A DNA stretch of 24,246 nt from the IMG/VR virus record IMGVR_UViG_3300028388_003057, positions 1 through 24,246 of that record. The stretch is one strand, 5' to 3'. Of this stretch, positions 6,501 to 13,920 are shown in pieces; the first letter of the stretch is position 1; every line of letters begins with the position of its first letter. Position numbers and translations under genes: made by a program. The notes beneath the pieces are model-generated. The model saw nothing but the letters and a program-made list of their open reading frames with translations, did not search any database and was not told the origin of the DNA. Source of the stretch: a virus.

Positions 6501-7911
6501 CCGTTGTTCCAAGCGGGCTATTTATAAAATATGTTTGGTCTGTACCAATTCCAGTAATTGCTCCATTGGTAGAATACCCTGCTGAAAGAATTAAGTCATA
6601 ACTGTTTGTTGGTGTAATATTTTGACTGCTTGCACTTGTTCCAACTTCACCGTAATAAGGTGTAGTAGCATCAATCCCTTTTACAGCTATAGCTGCTATT
6701 CGGCATAATTGTCCAAAGAAACCTGATGAACTTGCTGTGATTGTGTGTGATGCTGCTGTATTTGGGTTTACGCATAACCACATCTCAAAGCTATCCTCGC
6801 TTCCTATTGCAATGTCAATTTCTTTAACAAAAGTATTTCCTTGATTGTCTGTTACACTATTAATACCTGAACCAAAAAATCCACCACCTCCTGCAAAAAC
6901 AACAATAATATCTGCATCAGTAGTCTCAATTGTTACGGATGCTTGTGTTGTTCCTTGCCCCGTATCACTATCAATAATATCATTACAAACATTCGGGTTT
7001 GAAATTTCATTTGTTACAGCTTGATTTGACCAACTGTCTGCTTCATTTGGAGTTGCAGCATCATCTTGGAGTGGGTTTGTTCCAGGCTTTGTGTAGTCAA
7101 ACTGTATGGTATCTCCAAAAGCAAAGTCGGTGTTTACTGTAATTTCAAGCTGTCTGTTTCCTGTACCAGTAAGTGCTACACCAGTAACAGTCCTTGTCGG
7201 AGAATCAATATTAAATGCAGAAGTAGCGGGTACACTTGTTGCATCTAAATCCTCATTGGCTGTGGCAAATATTTTATTCTTTGTTCCATTCTCAACTCTA
7301 AAGTTTGAGAATGTAGGTTTTGTGGTGTCTGGTCCACCAACAGGAAGTATTATTGTAGCTGCTACCGAAGCTGTAGATGCCTCGGTTTGTGTATCTGCAC
7401 TTGCTGTGCCTGTTTCTTCTGTAAGAGTTTTATTTGTTTCAAGTGTACCAGTCCTAAATTCAACTAAGGATTGTCCACTTCCGAGAGTTGTACCATTACC
7501 ATTTGAGAAAATACTAATAATGTAATCATCTGAACTGTTTGGTGTAACAGTAGTCGATGCATTTGAAGTTGTATTATCAACTTGAAGACCATAATATCCA
7601 CTTCCAGAAGTATCAATGCCTGAATATGCAGCAACACAACCATTTATGGTAGCTGTACTGCTTATAGTAACGGTAATTACAAGATTTGTTGCATTTGTTG
7701 GGTTTACACAAACTGCAAATGCTGTGATACCATTTGCAACTACATTAGAATAAGTGTTTCCCTCTGAATCTGTAACTGTAGTTGTTACAGATGTCGGATA
7801 GTTTAAAGCAACTACAATAATATCAGAACCAGTCGAGTTTATCGAAGGGAAATCAAATGTAGACACCCCTGAAGCTCCACTTGACGTATTTGCTATTCTT
7901 GTGATTGCCAT
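3514..7911 (-). CDS. giant repeat-rich fibre/adhesin-like virion protein, 34 HxH repeats
   Basis: A 1465-residue protein starting at ATG 7911. Residues 1-192 and about 306-505 are two copies of one beta-rich domain, sharing a T-D-(S/N)-x-G-N-T segment and a C-V-N-P segment. Between them, about 193-305, lies an Ig-like domain of SwmB type (DTTKPTFSNF... PGTNPLQD... SNQAVTN). Residues 519-873 and 1044-1442 are tandem 22-residue repeats with consensus D-x-(S/T)-H-x-H-T-x-(E/D)-N-V-x-L-x-Q-A-x-x-L-x-V. Residues 874-1043 are an inserted beta-sandwich domain (GQSFTSDGTLIVGASF... CIEWVYSD... LGFKITGE). The last 23 residues are basic and Trp-rich. There is no signal peptide. Position after the fibre genes and before the holin suggests a tail-associated or head-decorating adhesin that contacts the host surface. 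The exact virion location is unknown. Confidence 0.8.
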   Translation of the reverse strand: MAITRIANTSSGASGVSTFDFPSINSTGSDIIVVALNYPTSVTTTVTDSEGNTYSNVVANGITAFAVCVNPTNATNLVITVTISSTATINGCVAAYSGIDTSGSGYYGLQVDNTTSNASTTVTPNSSDDYIISIFSNGNGTTLGSGQSLVEFRTGTLETNKTLTEETGTASADTQTEASTASVAATIILPVGGPDTTKPTFSNFRVENGTKNKIFATANEDLDATSVPATSAFNIDSPTRTVTGVALTGTGNRQLEITVNTDFAFGDTIQFDYTKPGTNPLQDDAATPNEADSWSNQAVTNEISNPNVCNDIIDSDTGQGTTQASVTIETTDADIIVVFAGGGGFFGSGINSVTDNQGNTFVKEIDIAIGSEDSFEMWLCVNPNTAASHTITASSSGFFGQLCRIAAIAVKGIDATTPYYGEVGTSASSQNITPTNSYDLILSAGYSTNGAITGIGTDQTYFINSPLGTTENIAATYEEDAGTASDTQSFTGAEHIISVVIQGGSNCGGGGSVTLTVQDATHDHTSENVALEQGFSLTVQGSSHSQTADAVTLSQGFTLTVQDATHTHTTENVDVSENVTASPDEAAHDQTSDNVDLLQAHVLAINDSSHNHTADGNLALSVAFTLVSNDTTHTHTSENVTVDLSITITSDESSHPHTSENVALQAKYSVTSQDASHGHTSENVDVTQAIDLVVFDTRHTHTSGNVVLTEAELLTVQDASHNHTTENVDLVQSNILATNETTHNHRSENVSLSQANVLVSNETTHTHTTDSLEVAQAINLVVSGSSHSHTVDAVTINEAALLTVQSATHNHTVENVLVETPGQFNIVLDDAAHNHTSDNVTISTSIEVVVQSASHNHSSDGADLVQANVISILELGIVDENTTSLFSTGTIWYNDTVRGQSFTSDGTLIVGASFLGRRKNNPDGTLTCRLRSHSGVYGSSSVPTGAILAEKSVSAASISTLQDWVYLEFDVPYQPVNGDNYCIEWVYSDWVNDTNLDGVSITSSFSNPFDPTIHPGNSFYWNGSSYVSTGNDLGFKITGEVLNGNISHEHTVENIELNQATEIVVFDARHTHTAGQPTLTEAELLTVQSSSHNHTTENVTLDQASVISSNDSAHTHTVDNVNITGAIDLVVAESRHNHTADSVNITQAIDLVVAQSRHTHTSESVALTQAIDLVVAGSTHSHSAEGVVLDQANTIAVQSTTHSHTADSVQLTEAELLTVQSSDHGHAVDAVALLQKNTLAVADSSQAHTSDSVFLSQDNVIDVDDASQNHTSENVVLSADGFVSPNEATHNHTAGNVDLSQSNQLSVSGSSHTQTADNVGLVQGFVISVQDSSHSHTSDEPNLIYVPFFEVIADGSSQNHTADNVDLSQGYDLVVDDAVHGHTAENPQLTEAELLTVQGSSHSHTSEVPILQEKITLVVANCMHVHTVENIRLIGGYTIKSWRRRLPKTIRSWRTVDINGIKKWK
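3549..3600 (-). repeat. short direct repeat coding the Trp/Arg-rich C-terminal tail
   Basis: Nineteen bases at 3549-3567 recur at 3582-3600 with one mismatch, 33 bases apart. They code for TI(K/R)SWR twice in the C-terminus of the giant protein, followed by a third, diverged IKKWK. It resembles the tandem 'K-x-W-N-G-x-x-W' tails often found at the ends of phage structural proteins. Confidence 0.6.
3586..4782 (-). repeat. tandem 66-bp coding repeats, array 2 (18 units)
   Basis: Eighteen in-frame units of 22 codons (three have 23) encode residues 1044-1442 of the giant protein. The first begins GNISHEH and the last NCMHVH. His-x-His is kept in most; Gln replaces one His in four (SQAH, SQNH, HTQ, SQNH). 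Units carrying TEAELLTVQ recur within the array, but their DNA differs at many synonymous positions, so the copies are old. Confidence 0.9.
5293..6357 (-). repeat. tandem 66-bp coding repeats, array 1 (16 units)
   Basis: Sixteen in-frame units of 22 codons (one of 23, one of 24) encode residues 519-873 of the giant protein. The first unit begins DATHDHTSENV and the last SASHNHSSDGA. Two units have His-x-Gln instead of His-x-His (HSQ, HDQ). The array is separated from array 2 by exactly 510 bases coding for the inserted domain. Confidence 0.9.
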
Positions 7912-7924
7912 ACCTATCCTTTAG

Positions 7925-7962
7925 AAACACCTAAACCCCAACTGAAAAGTCGGGGCGTGTTT
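7925..7962 (-). terminator. intergenic hairpin, weak terminator or mRNA-processing element
   Basis: AAACAC (7925-7930) pairs with GTGTTT (7957-7962), and CCCCAACT (7936-7943) pairs with AGTCGGGG (7948-7955) around a four-base loop. One inner pair is G-U only when transcribed from the minus strand and a mismatch otherwise, which supports minus-strand function. No long T-run follows, so complete termination is unlikely. It separates the small structural gene (7983) from the giant fibre-like gene (7911). Confidence 0.5.
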
Positions 7963-7982
7963 ATTGCTAACCCAACTTCTAA

Positions 7983-8360
7983 TTATGCAGGGTCTTCAAT
8001 CTCTATATCCCAAGCCGGGATTGTTACAGTTCCGCCCGAAGTAAGGGTTTGAGTTGTACAAGTCGTAACGTAAATCAAGGTTGTTCCGCTACAAAGAGCA
8101 ATGTGAGTTGCATCGCCCGAAGCTGTAATCGCCTCGTCTGTAACTTGCTGAACTGTTACCTTACGTCCTGAAACATCTCCATTTGCATTTGCAGAGAAAC
8201 TCGGTGATACAGGTGTAGTTGTATCGATAAGTGAAGCTGCTCTTGCTGCTGTTCTGTCCGCTGGTGCTGCCCCACCTGAACACAAGTAAAGCTCGGTTGC
8301 GTTCGTTGAAACGTAATCGAGTGCAGCGTCCATAACTGCATCGTTTGCCCATTTAGCCAT
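7983..8360 (-). CDS. conserved phage structural protein, 125 aa
   Basis: It starts with MAKWANDAVMDAALDYV, followed by TELYLCSGGAAPADRTAA, then NGDVSGRKVTVQQV, GDATHIALCSGTTLIYVTTC and a final TIPAWDIEIEDPA. This arrangement is familiar from a small conserved protein found among the minor structural genes of many tailed phages, especially near tail fibres. It is beta-rich with no signal peptide or membrane segment. It lies between the AGE/KADAS-domain protein and the giant repeat protein, so it is probably a minor tail or virion-decoration protein. I cannot give it a specific role. Confidence 0.7.
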   Translation of the reverse strand: MAKWANDAVMDAALDYVSTNATELYLCSGGAAPADRTAARAASLIDTTTPVSPSFSANANGDVSGRKVTVQQVTDEAITASGDATHIALCSGTTLIYVTTCTTQTLTSGGTVTIPAWDIEIEDPA

Positions 8361-8391
8361 AATATCTGTTTTTAATTATTAGTATTCGTGA

Positions 8392-8940
8392 TCATAAATT
8401 TACAATAAAATCTTGACTCGGTAAGAACCAAAAATTTGTCGTTGTTAAAGCATAGCCTAAACATCGTGTAACCGTGTCTGTTTGTCCGTTTAAATCATCT
8501 GTGCTTATCCCGCCTGAAGTCGTTGAAAGGTAGTACGGAATTGATACGCTCAATCCGCTTGTTACCAACACTCCCCAGAGAATAAACTTTGAAGTTTCAT
8601 CTGCAACAACATCGGTTAGGCAAGCGACGATCAGCGACTCTGCTGTAGAAATACTGCTCGCATCTGCTTTATACATTTTTCCGTCAGCGTTCAAGTAGCA
8701 TATCTCTCCGGCATTGATATTTTCTCCTGCTGTAAACTCTTTCACAAAAGCACCATCCAAAACATCTACGTTGCCATTGAACCGATTAAATCCAACAGGA
8801 AGTCCAGGATCTTTGACCAAGATCTTAACTTGCTCTTGATTGTCTTTAACAGTTACCTGAACAGGAACGCTTACATCTTGACTTGTAGATGTTACAGTCT
8901 CCTGATTGTCTTTTATTATTATTCTGATTGTATCAGCCAT
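8392..8940 (-). CDS. putative virion/fibre protein with C-terminal 'AGENINAGEICYL' domain
   Basis: A 182-residue protein. Residues 1-45 contain two related strands, IIIKDNQETV and VTVKDNQEQV, an internal duplication of Val/Lys-rich beta elements. Residues from about 66 form a domain beginning FVKEFTAGENINAGEICYL, then GKMYKADASS, with the end GYALTTTNFWFLPSQDFI. This domain type occurs in the fibre or head-decoration proteins of many phages and is thought to be a small beta-barrel. It starts four bases after the stop codon of the BppU-like gene. No signal peptide is present. Its role is structural by position. Confidence 0.65.
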   Translation of the reverse strand: MADTIRIIIKDNQETVTSTSQDVSVPVQVTVKDNQEQVKILVKDPGLPVGFNRFNGNVDVLDGAFVKEFTAGENINAGEICYLNADGKMYKADASSISTAESLIVACLTDVVADETSKFILWGVLVTSGLSVSIPYYLSTTSGGISTDDLNGQTDTVTRCLGYALTTTNFWFLPSQDFIVNL

Positions 8941-8943
8941 TTT

Positions 8944-9294
8944 TTACGGTTTTGATACTGACCCAACAACTTTAAATGAGCCGCCAACATAGGTTTTCGT
9001 TCTACCGTCAGAAAGCAGCAATTGAACATCGTAAAAGTAAGTTCCTTCCGCCCAATCAAGTTTTTCAATCTGATCTATTTGAAACTCCCCATTAACTGCG
9101 TCATTAACTGTAATGCCGTTTCCTATAGTAAATTCCTCTTTTACACTTCCGCTTTGAGAACCATACCTGAACTGACATAAAATTGATGCGCCTGTCAAAT
9201 CAATTCCTGTGTTTGTATCAGAATTAATTACTGAAAACTCAACACTTTCTGACGTGTCTCCTCGCCTTCTGTTTTTTAAATTTTGAACTGTCAT
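8944..9294 (-). CDS. BppU-like baseplate/fibre N-terminal domain protein, 116 aa
   Basis: A 116-residue beta-sandwich-like protein: RRGDTSESVEFSV, then GIDLTGASILCQFR, GITVNDAVNGEFQI and GTYFYDVQLLLSDGRTKTYVGGSFKV. This order resembles the N-terminal Ig-like domain of phage upper baseplate proteins (BppU family), seen widely as a fibre-anchoring module. Here it stands alone with no receptor-binding part, so it may serve as an adaptor between the baseplate and the adjacent fibres. It overlaps the start of the previous gene's stop by ATGA (9291-9294), indicating coupled translation with the membrane protein gene. Confidence 0.65.
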   Translation of the reverse strand: MTVQNLKNRRRGDTSESVEFSVINSDTNTGIDLTGASILCQFRYGSQSGSVKEEFTIGNGITVNDAVNGEFQIDQIEKLDWAEGTYFYDVQLLLSDGRTKTYVGGSFKVVGSVSKP

Positions 9295-9845
9295 TTGATC
9301 ATATCTTTTTTACTCCACAACCTTATTTTATAAAGATAGCGAAAATCGTTCATACCAAACTGAAAGTTGGTGTACCACCACAAAGTCCTGAATGTTGCTG
9401 AAAATCTAAACTGCTTTTTTCCCCAAACATCAAAAGTTGAAAGTTGTATGCCTCTTACTGTTTTATCGCAAAACTCAAGTCCATCAAACTGCGTTGTGTT
9501 CCAATAAACCTTTAGATTTAGTTTTGGTAGTGAGCTGTCGTATGGTCGAAGTACGTATGTCTTCATACTGTAAACAGGGTTGCGAATAGCATTCCATCTG
9601 TAAGACGCAAGAAACTTCCTGTACCACGTATCAAGCTTGATCTTTTTTTCCTTTTGCCACCAAATTGCTCCAAACTTGTTTTCAAACAATGTTGGCTCAT
9701 CTGAGTTGATAAACCACCAATAAGGGATGACTTTTTTCTTATACACCCAATCAAAAATCGGGTAAATAAACAGGTAAAAAACCCACCCAATTGGCACAAG
9801 CAACAGTAGTAGCAATCCTGAAAAAACGTATCTAAAAATCATCAT
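9291..9845 (-). CDS. membrane protein within the fibre module, 184 aa
   Basis: An N-terminal hydrophobic stretch (about 7-32, VFSGLLLLLLVPIGWVFYLFIYPIF) could span the membrane once or as a tight hairpin. A soluble, strikingly aromatic domain follows, with YWWFINSDEP (42-51), a WNAIRNP motif (84-90) and several WW or YW pairs. The 'YWWF..DEP ... WNAIRNP' pattern is familiar from a family of uncharacterised phage proteins, which I believe is catalogued as DUF7338. It overlaps the fibre gene stop as TAATG and the BppU-like start as ATGA, so it is a true member of the fibre operon. A membrane protein here could aid fibre assembly or alter the host surface. Its function is unknown. Confidence 0.65.
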   Translation of the reverse strand: MMIFRYVFSGLLLLLLVPIGWVFYLFIYPIFDWVYKKKVIPYWWFINSDEPTLFENKFGAIWWQKEKKIKLDTWYRKFLASYRWNAIRNPVYSMKTYVLRPYDSSLPKLNLKVYWNTTQFDGLEFCDKTVRGIQLSTFDVWGKKQFRFSATFRTLWWYTNFQFGMNDFRYLYKIRLWSKKDMIK

Positions 9846-11788
9846 TATGGCTTTTTAAATTCTAAGTTGACAACTAAGCCTTTCTTTGCAGTTAAGCCTG
9901 TCCCTGAATATTTAACTCTAAGCTTATCGCCCTTTTGAACATCGTCATAAGTTGTGTTTATTGTCCCATCGCTTGCCGTGTATTCGCTGTCAGATACCGT
10001 AACAGCAGATGAAAGCATATTTATTAGCGTCCCATTTCTAAACCTTTCTATCTGTACCGTAGCTGTTGAACCACTTCCGCCTAATGTGTCGCAAGTAACG
10101 GTAACGTCTTTTAAGTTAAAGCCGTCTAATGTTGCTCCAATGCAAATTTCATCTGAAGCATAAACATTTGACCCTGTAACATCTGATGTTCTTCCAACTG
10201 CTGTTATTGAAACTTCTCTTTGACCAAAAACAGATCCTTTAAGCTGCCCTGGCGTTATTGCAAGTGTACTCGAAGTTGCGGAGTCAATCTCTTCCGCTAT
10301 TGCGCACTCAATAACTCCCTGCGCTGTGGTACTTGCATCCGTAATGTAATCACCATCAATCAATGTGCCTCTCCAAGTGCCTGTTGTGATAATGCCAACC
10401 GTTGTTATATTTGAACTTCCTGACCAATCTTTTAATTTCTTAGGTGTTACCGCTCGTTCATCGTCTGTGCCTAACGAAACCTCTCCTGCTGTTGCAATCT
10501 CAATAATCCCTTTCTGCAATTCAGTCGCAGAAGGCAAGCTTGTTCCTGGAATGTCATCTCCTTGCCACGTACCGCTTGTGATAGTTCCTACAGTTGTAAT
10601 ATTTGTGCTTCCTTGCCAAAACTTGAGTCCAGCAGGCGTTATTGCTTTAGTTGAATCTGTTCCTCCTTGAACTTCCGCAACACTTGCTATTTGTATTACA
10701 CCCCTCCCTACTGATGTTGAAGGCTCTACATAATTACCGCCTATTTGATCACCCTGCCACACACCAACTCCAATTGTCCCAACACTTGAAATATTTGTAC
10801 TTCCATTCCAAGCGCCAAGCCTTGTTGCAAGTGTCAAAGGTGTTACCGCTCTTGAAGAGTCCGCTCCAGCATTTACTTCTGTTTGCGTGGCGATTTCAAT
10901 AACGCCTTTTGTTGTAGTTGAAGCATCAGGCTCATCCCCTGTATTTGTTCCTGATAAATTTTGAACATAAGATGTTGAGATTGGCGAACCTTGCCAAGTT
11001 CCTGTCGTAATAGTTCCAACGGTATTTATTGAAGTTGCGCCTGTGTAGCCTGTAAGATATCCGTTAAGTCTTGATGCCAATGTCGAAGGCGTTACTGCTC
11101 TTGTCGCATCAGAACCGGCATCAACCTCGCTTTGTGTTGCAACCTCAATCAAGCCTTTTTGAGTAGTTGATGAAGACGGCAAATAGCTTTCTCCTATTAC
11201 AGATCCTTGCCAAGTCCCTGAAGAGATAGTGCCAACTGTTTCAATGTTTGCGCTACCATTCCAATTTGCAAGTGTAGCTGGCACAACAGCCTTGTCTGCA
11301 TTTAATCCTGCATTAGTTTCAGCTATCGTTGCAATCTGTATCGCGCCCTTATTTACTGAACTCGCACTTTGAAGATATTGTCCTTGAATTTCTGAAGCTT
11401 GCCAGGTGCCAGTTGTAACTATACCAAGTTTTGTTAACGCCCCAAGATCAATGTTTTCGTCAGGGAATGTTATAACCCTTGTTACTCCTGTTGAAACACC
11501 ACTCACTTGAAATGAAATCTTTTTTGTGGCATCGGCATTGTCAAAAACCTCAAAAGCAGAATCGGAAAAAGAACCTCCGCTGCTTCCAACCCACGTTTTT
11601 AAAGTACCCCATTTTATGTGAAGGGTTAAGCCTGTTGCGTTAATTCGTATCGCAAAAATATCATTGTCATTTGGCTCCCCTGTGAGTTCTGTAAGCTGCG
11701 AGAAGTCTTTTGAATCCGTTAGAATCTTCTCAATATTTGCCGAGTTCTGATCAACTCTACTCGCTACCTGGTCTAATCTTGCGCTCAT
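9845..11788 (-). CDS. tail fibre protein with six tandem repeats
   Basis: A 647-residue protein. The N-terminus (1-30) looks like a short coiled coil (LDQVASRVDQNSANIEKIL). Residues about 36-65 form a 'TGEPNDNDIFAIRI... IKWGTLKTW' attachment-like segment. From 121 to about 523 there are six repeats of 59-79 residues, each combining GT(I)TTGTWQG..I, a KG(V/L)IEIAT..EV.AG.D..RAVTP..L segment and W.GS.NI.TV. The second element is the classic T4-like/Mu-like fibre repeat and the first is familiar from S74-chaperone-type fibres. The C-terminal 124 residues form a different beta-rich domain, possibly the receptor-binding tip. No self-cleaving chaperone motif was found. It is probably a trimeric fibre. 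Confidence 0.85.
   Translation of the reverse strand: MSARLDQVASRVDQNSANIEKILTDSKDFSQLTELTGEPNDNDIFAIRINATGLTLHIKWGTLKTWVGSSGGSFSDSAFEVFDNADATKKISFQVSGVSTGVTRVITFPDENIDLGALTKLGIVTTGTWQASEIQGQYLQSASSVNKGAIQIATIAETNAGLNADKAVVPATLANWNGSANIETVGTISSGTWQGSVIGESYLPSSSTTQKGLIEVATQSEVDAGSDATRAVTPSTLASRLNGYLTGYTGATSINTVGTITTGTWQGSPISTSYVQNLSGTNTGDEPDASTTTKGVIEIATQTEVNAGADSSRAVTPLTLATRLGAWNGSTNISSVGTIGVGVWQGDQIGGNYVEPSTSVGRGVIQIASVAEVQGGTDSTKAITPAGLKFWQGSTNITTVGTITSGTWQGDDIPGTSLPSATELQKGIIEIATAGEVSLGTDDERAVTPKKLKDWSGSSNITTVGIITTGTWRGTLIDGDYITDASTTAQGVIECAIAEEIDSATSSTLAITPGQLKGSVFGQREVSITAVGRTSDVTGSNVYASDEICIGATLDGFNLKDVTVTCDTLGGSGSTATVQIERFRNGTLINMLSSAVTVSDSEYTASDGTINTTYDDVQKGDKLRVKYSGTGLTAKKGLVVNLEFKKP
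10220..11428 (-). repeat. six tandem fibre repeats (about 180-240 bp each)
   Basis: In-frame units code for residues 121-185, 186-257, 258-336, 337-400, 401-464 and 465-523 of the fibre. Units 2 and 3 carry insertions (LTGYTG and NLSGTNTGDEP segments), which lengthen them to 72 and 79 residues. The rest are close to 64. Confidence 0.8.
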
Positions 11789-11792
11789 TGTT

Positions 11793-13916
11793 TTATGTTT
11801 TTAGCAGTTCATCTGCTGAAACGTTCAGCAGCTTATTTGCTGTTATGGTTGATGCGTAACCTTCGCTTTGCCCCGTTTCACTTTCAATTACTGTACTGAA
11901 GTTTTCTCCGTTAGACAATAGTTCACATTCAACCTCGTAAAGATTTGTGTTCTCTATCGGACTGATTGATATGTTTTCTTTCTTGACATAGCCAAGTCCG
12001 TTAATGAATAGGTTTTCACAAGATAGAGCCATTGAAAGTTTTAGCGCCATTCTGTGAGTACACTCGGCAAATTTAACCTTAATTCCCTCGTGAAGCGTTG
12101 AAGACGCAACGTATGTTGTGTTGTCCGCTTTGACTATTTCATTTGTATCATCTATGATTGTACTGACCTCGAGAACCTCTGCACGTAAGAAATGCTTTAT
12201 TCCATAAAGGTAAAAAACATCTCTGTTGTTGTTATTCCAATAATTTATTGAAACAAACTTGTCGTAGTTCCAATCAGATACACCATACTGCTTTATGTAT
12301 TCTGAATAGTAATTAACTGTTCCGTAAAGACCGTCAGAAGCCTGAAGCTTGACCCTAAATAGATCAGGCTCAATTGTGTTTCCGTGATATACATTTGCAG
12401 AAACATCTACCGTAAACTCGTAAACTTCATACGGCAATAAATCGTAATAAGCTTTCATTACTACAGCAGCATCAACACCGTTGTATCCATAATTAAACAC
12501 CATTATTTTTTTGCCAAGATCTTCGCTGTAAATGATGTCTCTTATCTCGTGAACACCGTGTCCCACAATCTCAACACTTACACCGATAATTGCCGAATCA
12601 GGCAAGTTGCCTTGAAGCTCATAAGATCCAAAAACGCCTCCTGCTTCATTGTAAACATTGCCGCTTGTAAAAAACAAAGCAGACCTTCCATCCCCTAAAC
12701 TTGTGAGAGTTGCGTCCAGGCTCTCAAATAAATCAGTATTATTTGATTTTTTTACAATTGCAGGAGTTTGGCTTAACGCCTCTCCTGCGCAATTTTGAAT
12801 TTCAACATCGTGATTTGCGTAATTTGATTTGAACTGTATTGTTACCTCATCATCATCTCGCAAGATCAGTCGCTCCTCGTAAAGTGTTTTTTTGCCAAAG
12901 TCGGTTAAAGACAATACGTTGTCTCTGTTTTTGTGTACGCCATTTTCTGCGCCATCCCAAACCTCATCTTTGCTAAATGAAATTGAGTTGTATTTTGAAA
13001 CGTGAAAAAACGCATCACGCCCACCTGATCCGCTTACTGTGTAATCCTTTGATACGGTACAGCCAAATTGATCTTTAACGTAAATTGTGTAATCCCCATC
13101 GGCTTGACCTGTAAGCTGTGTTCCAGAAAATAGGTTTCCCGGGTCGAAATTAATGTTGTCAAGGCTATACGTTAGATCTGTGAGGATATTAGGTCGTTGG
13201 ATTAGCTGAGTGCCGTATGTAGGCTCAATCGTTACCGTAGCGCCTGAAAGCTCGTTTGGCTGAACGGTAATGACAATATTCCCCTCGTAAAGCTTTCTGA
13301 AATAGAAATGCGGCTCTCCGTAGTACTCTTCAGCAACGTTCTCAATAGTGTCATAACCTAACTTTAAAATGTTCGGTGTGCTTACAACTTGACGTTGTAT
13401 TGTGATCGTAAACGGGTTTGTTGCAACTATATTTTGAAACGTTCCAAACCCCCAACTGTCAACCTGCACGTTTGTCGTTACTTCAAGATCGACATAATTA
13501 CACGGATCTGTCGGGTGTATTTGTGGTGATATGTTCGTGATAAAAAGGTCAGGACCAGTCGTTGCAGTAATACTTGATGTCGCGCCAGTTGTTGTTGCAA
13601 AGTTTTGAAAATCCCAAATCAGATTGTTCATTTCAATTGTAACAACGTTTTGATTTCGGCTTACGCTCATTAATTTTCCAGCGTTAAGATCAATTTCAAA
13701 GTACTTTACAAACTCAATTGCTGCTGCCTCTCCTGCAATTCCTGTGGAGTCAGTAATCTCAAGATTATTGTTTGATCTCCGTGGCTCGTCTTGAAATGTT
13801 ACTGATTTTGAAACAACATCAGTTGTGTCATTATTGTAGATGTCAAAAGACAGCGTTTCTCCGTCCGCTGCATCGCGAACAAATGTTATTTCTAATTTAG
13901 CTTTTGTCGTTGCCAT
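11793..13916 (-). CDS. baseplate/tail-tip protein with SprB-like repeat, 707 aa
   Basis: A beta-rich protein of a type found just after the tape measure module in Bacteroidota phages. Residues 1-240 are low in Lys and rich in Asn/Thr/Ile strands. At about 248-295 is a segment of SprB-repeat type: TYSLDNINFDPGNLFSG, then DGDYTIYVKDQFGCTVSK, as in Flavobacterium gliding adhesin SprB and many cell-surface proteins. After a glycine linker (SGSGGRDAFFH) comes a region starting SKYNSISFSKDEVWDG with ...TIQFKSNYANHDVEI, which I associate with conserved tail proteins in these phages. It starts four bases after the upstream stop. It is probably part of the baseplate or tail tip. I do not recognise an enzymatic domain. 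Confidence 0.7.
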   Translation of the reverse strand: MATTKAKLEITFVRDAADGETLSFDIYNNDTTDVVSKSVTFQDEPRRSNNNLEITDSTGIAGEAAAIEFVKYFEIDLNAGKLMSVSRNQNVVTIEMNNLIWDFQNFATTTGATSSITATTGPDLFITNISPQIHPTDPCNYVDLEVTTNVQVDSWGFGTFQNIVATNPFTITIQRQVVSTPNILKLGYDTIENVAEEYYGEPHFYFRKLYEGNIVITVQPNELSGATVTIEPTYGTQLIQRPNILTDLTYSLDNINFDPGNLFSGTQLTGQADGDYTIYVKDQFGCTVSKDYTVSGSGGRDAFFHVSKYNSISFSKDEVWDGAENGVHKNRDNVLSLTDFGKKTLYEERLILRDDDEVTIQFKSNYANHDVEIQNCAGEALSQTPAIVKKSNNTDLFESLDATLTSLGDGRSALFFTSGNVYNEAGGVFGSYELQGNLPDSAIIGVSVEIVGHGVHEIRDIIYSEDLGKKIMVFNYGYNGVDAAVVMKAYYDLLPYEVYEFTVDVSANVYHGNTIEPDLFRVKLQASDGLYGTVNYYSEYIKQYGVSDWNYDKFVSINYWNNNNRDVFYLYGIKHFLRAEVLEVSTIIDDTNEIVKADNTTYVASSTLHEGIKVKFAECTHRMALKLSMALSCENLFINGLGYVKKENISISPIENTNLYEVECELLSNGENFSTVIESETGQSEGYASTITANKLLNVSADELLKT

Positions 13917-13920
13917 ACTA

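Noticed and set aside
7106-7525. 139-codon plus-strand open frame
   Set aside because: It is antisense to the N-terminal domains of the giant protein and has no motif of its own.
3514-11788. Diversity-generating retroelement acting on the fibre genes
   Set aside because: No reverse transcriptase or template repeat is visible in the window, and no variable-repeat signature was identified.
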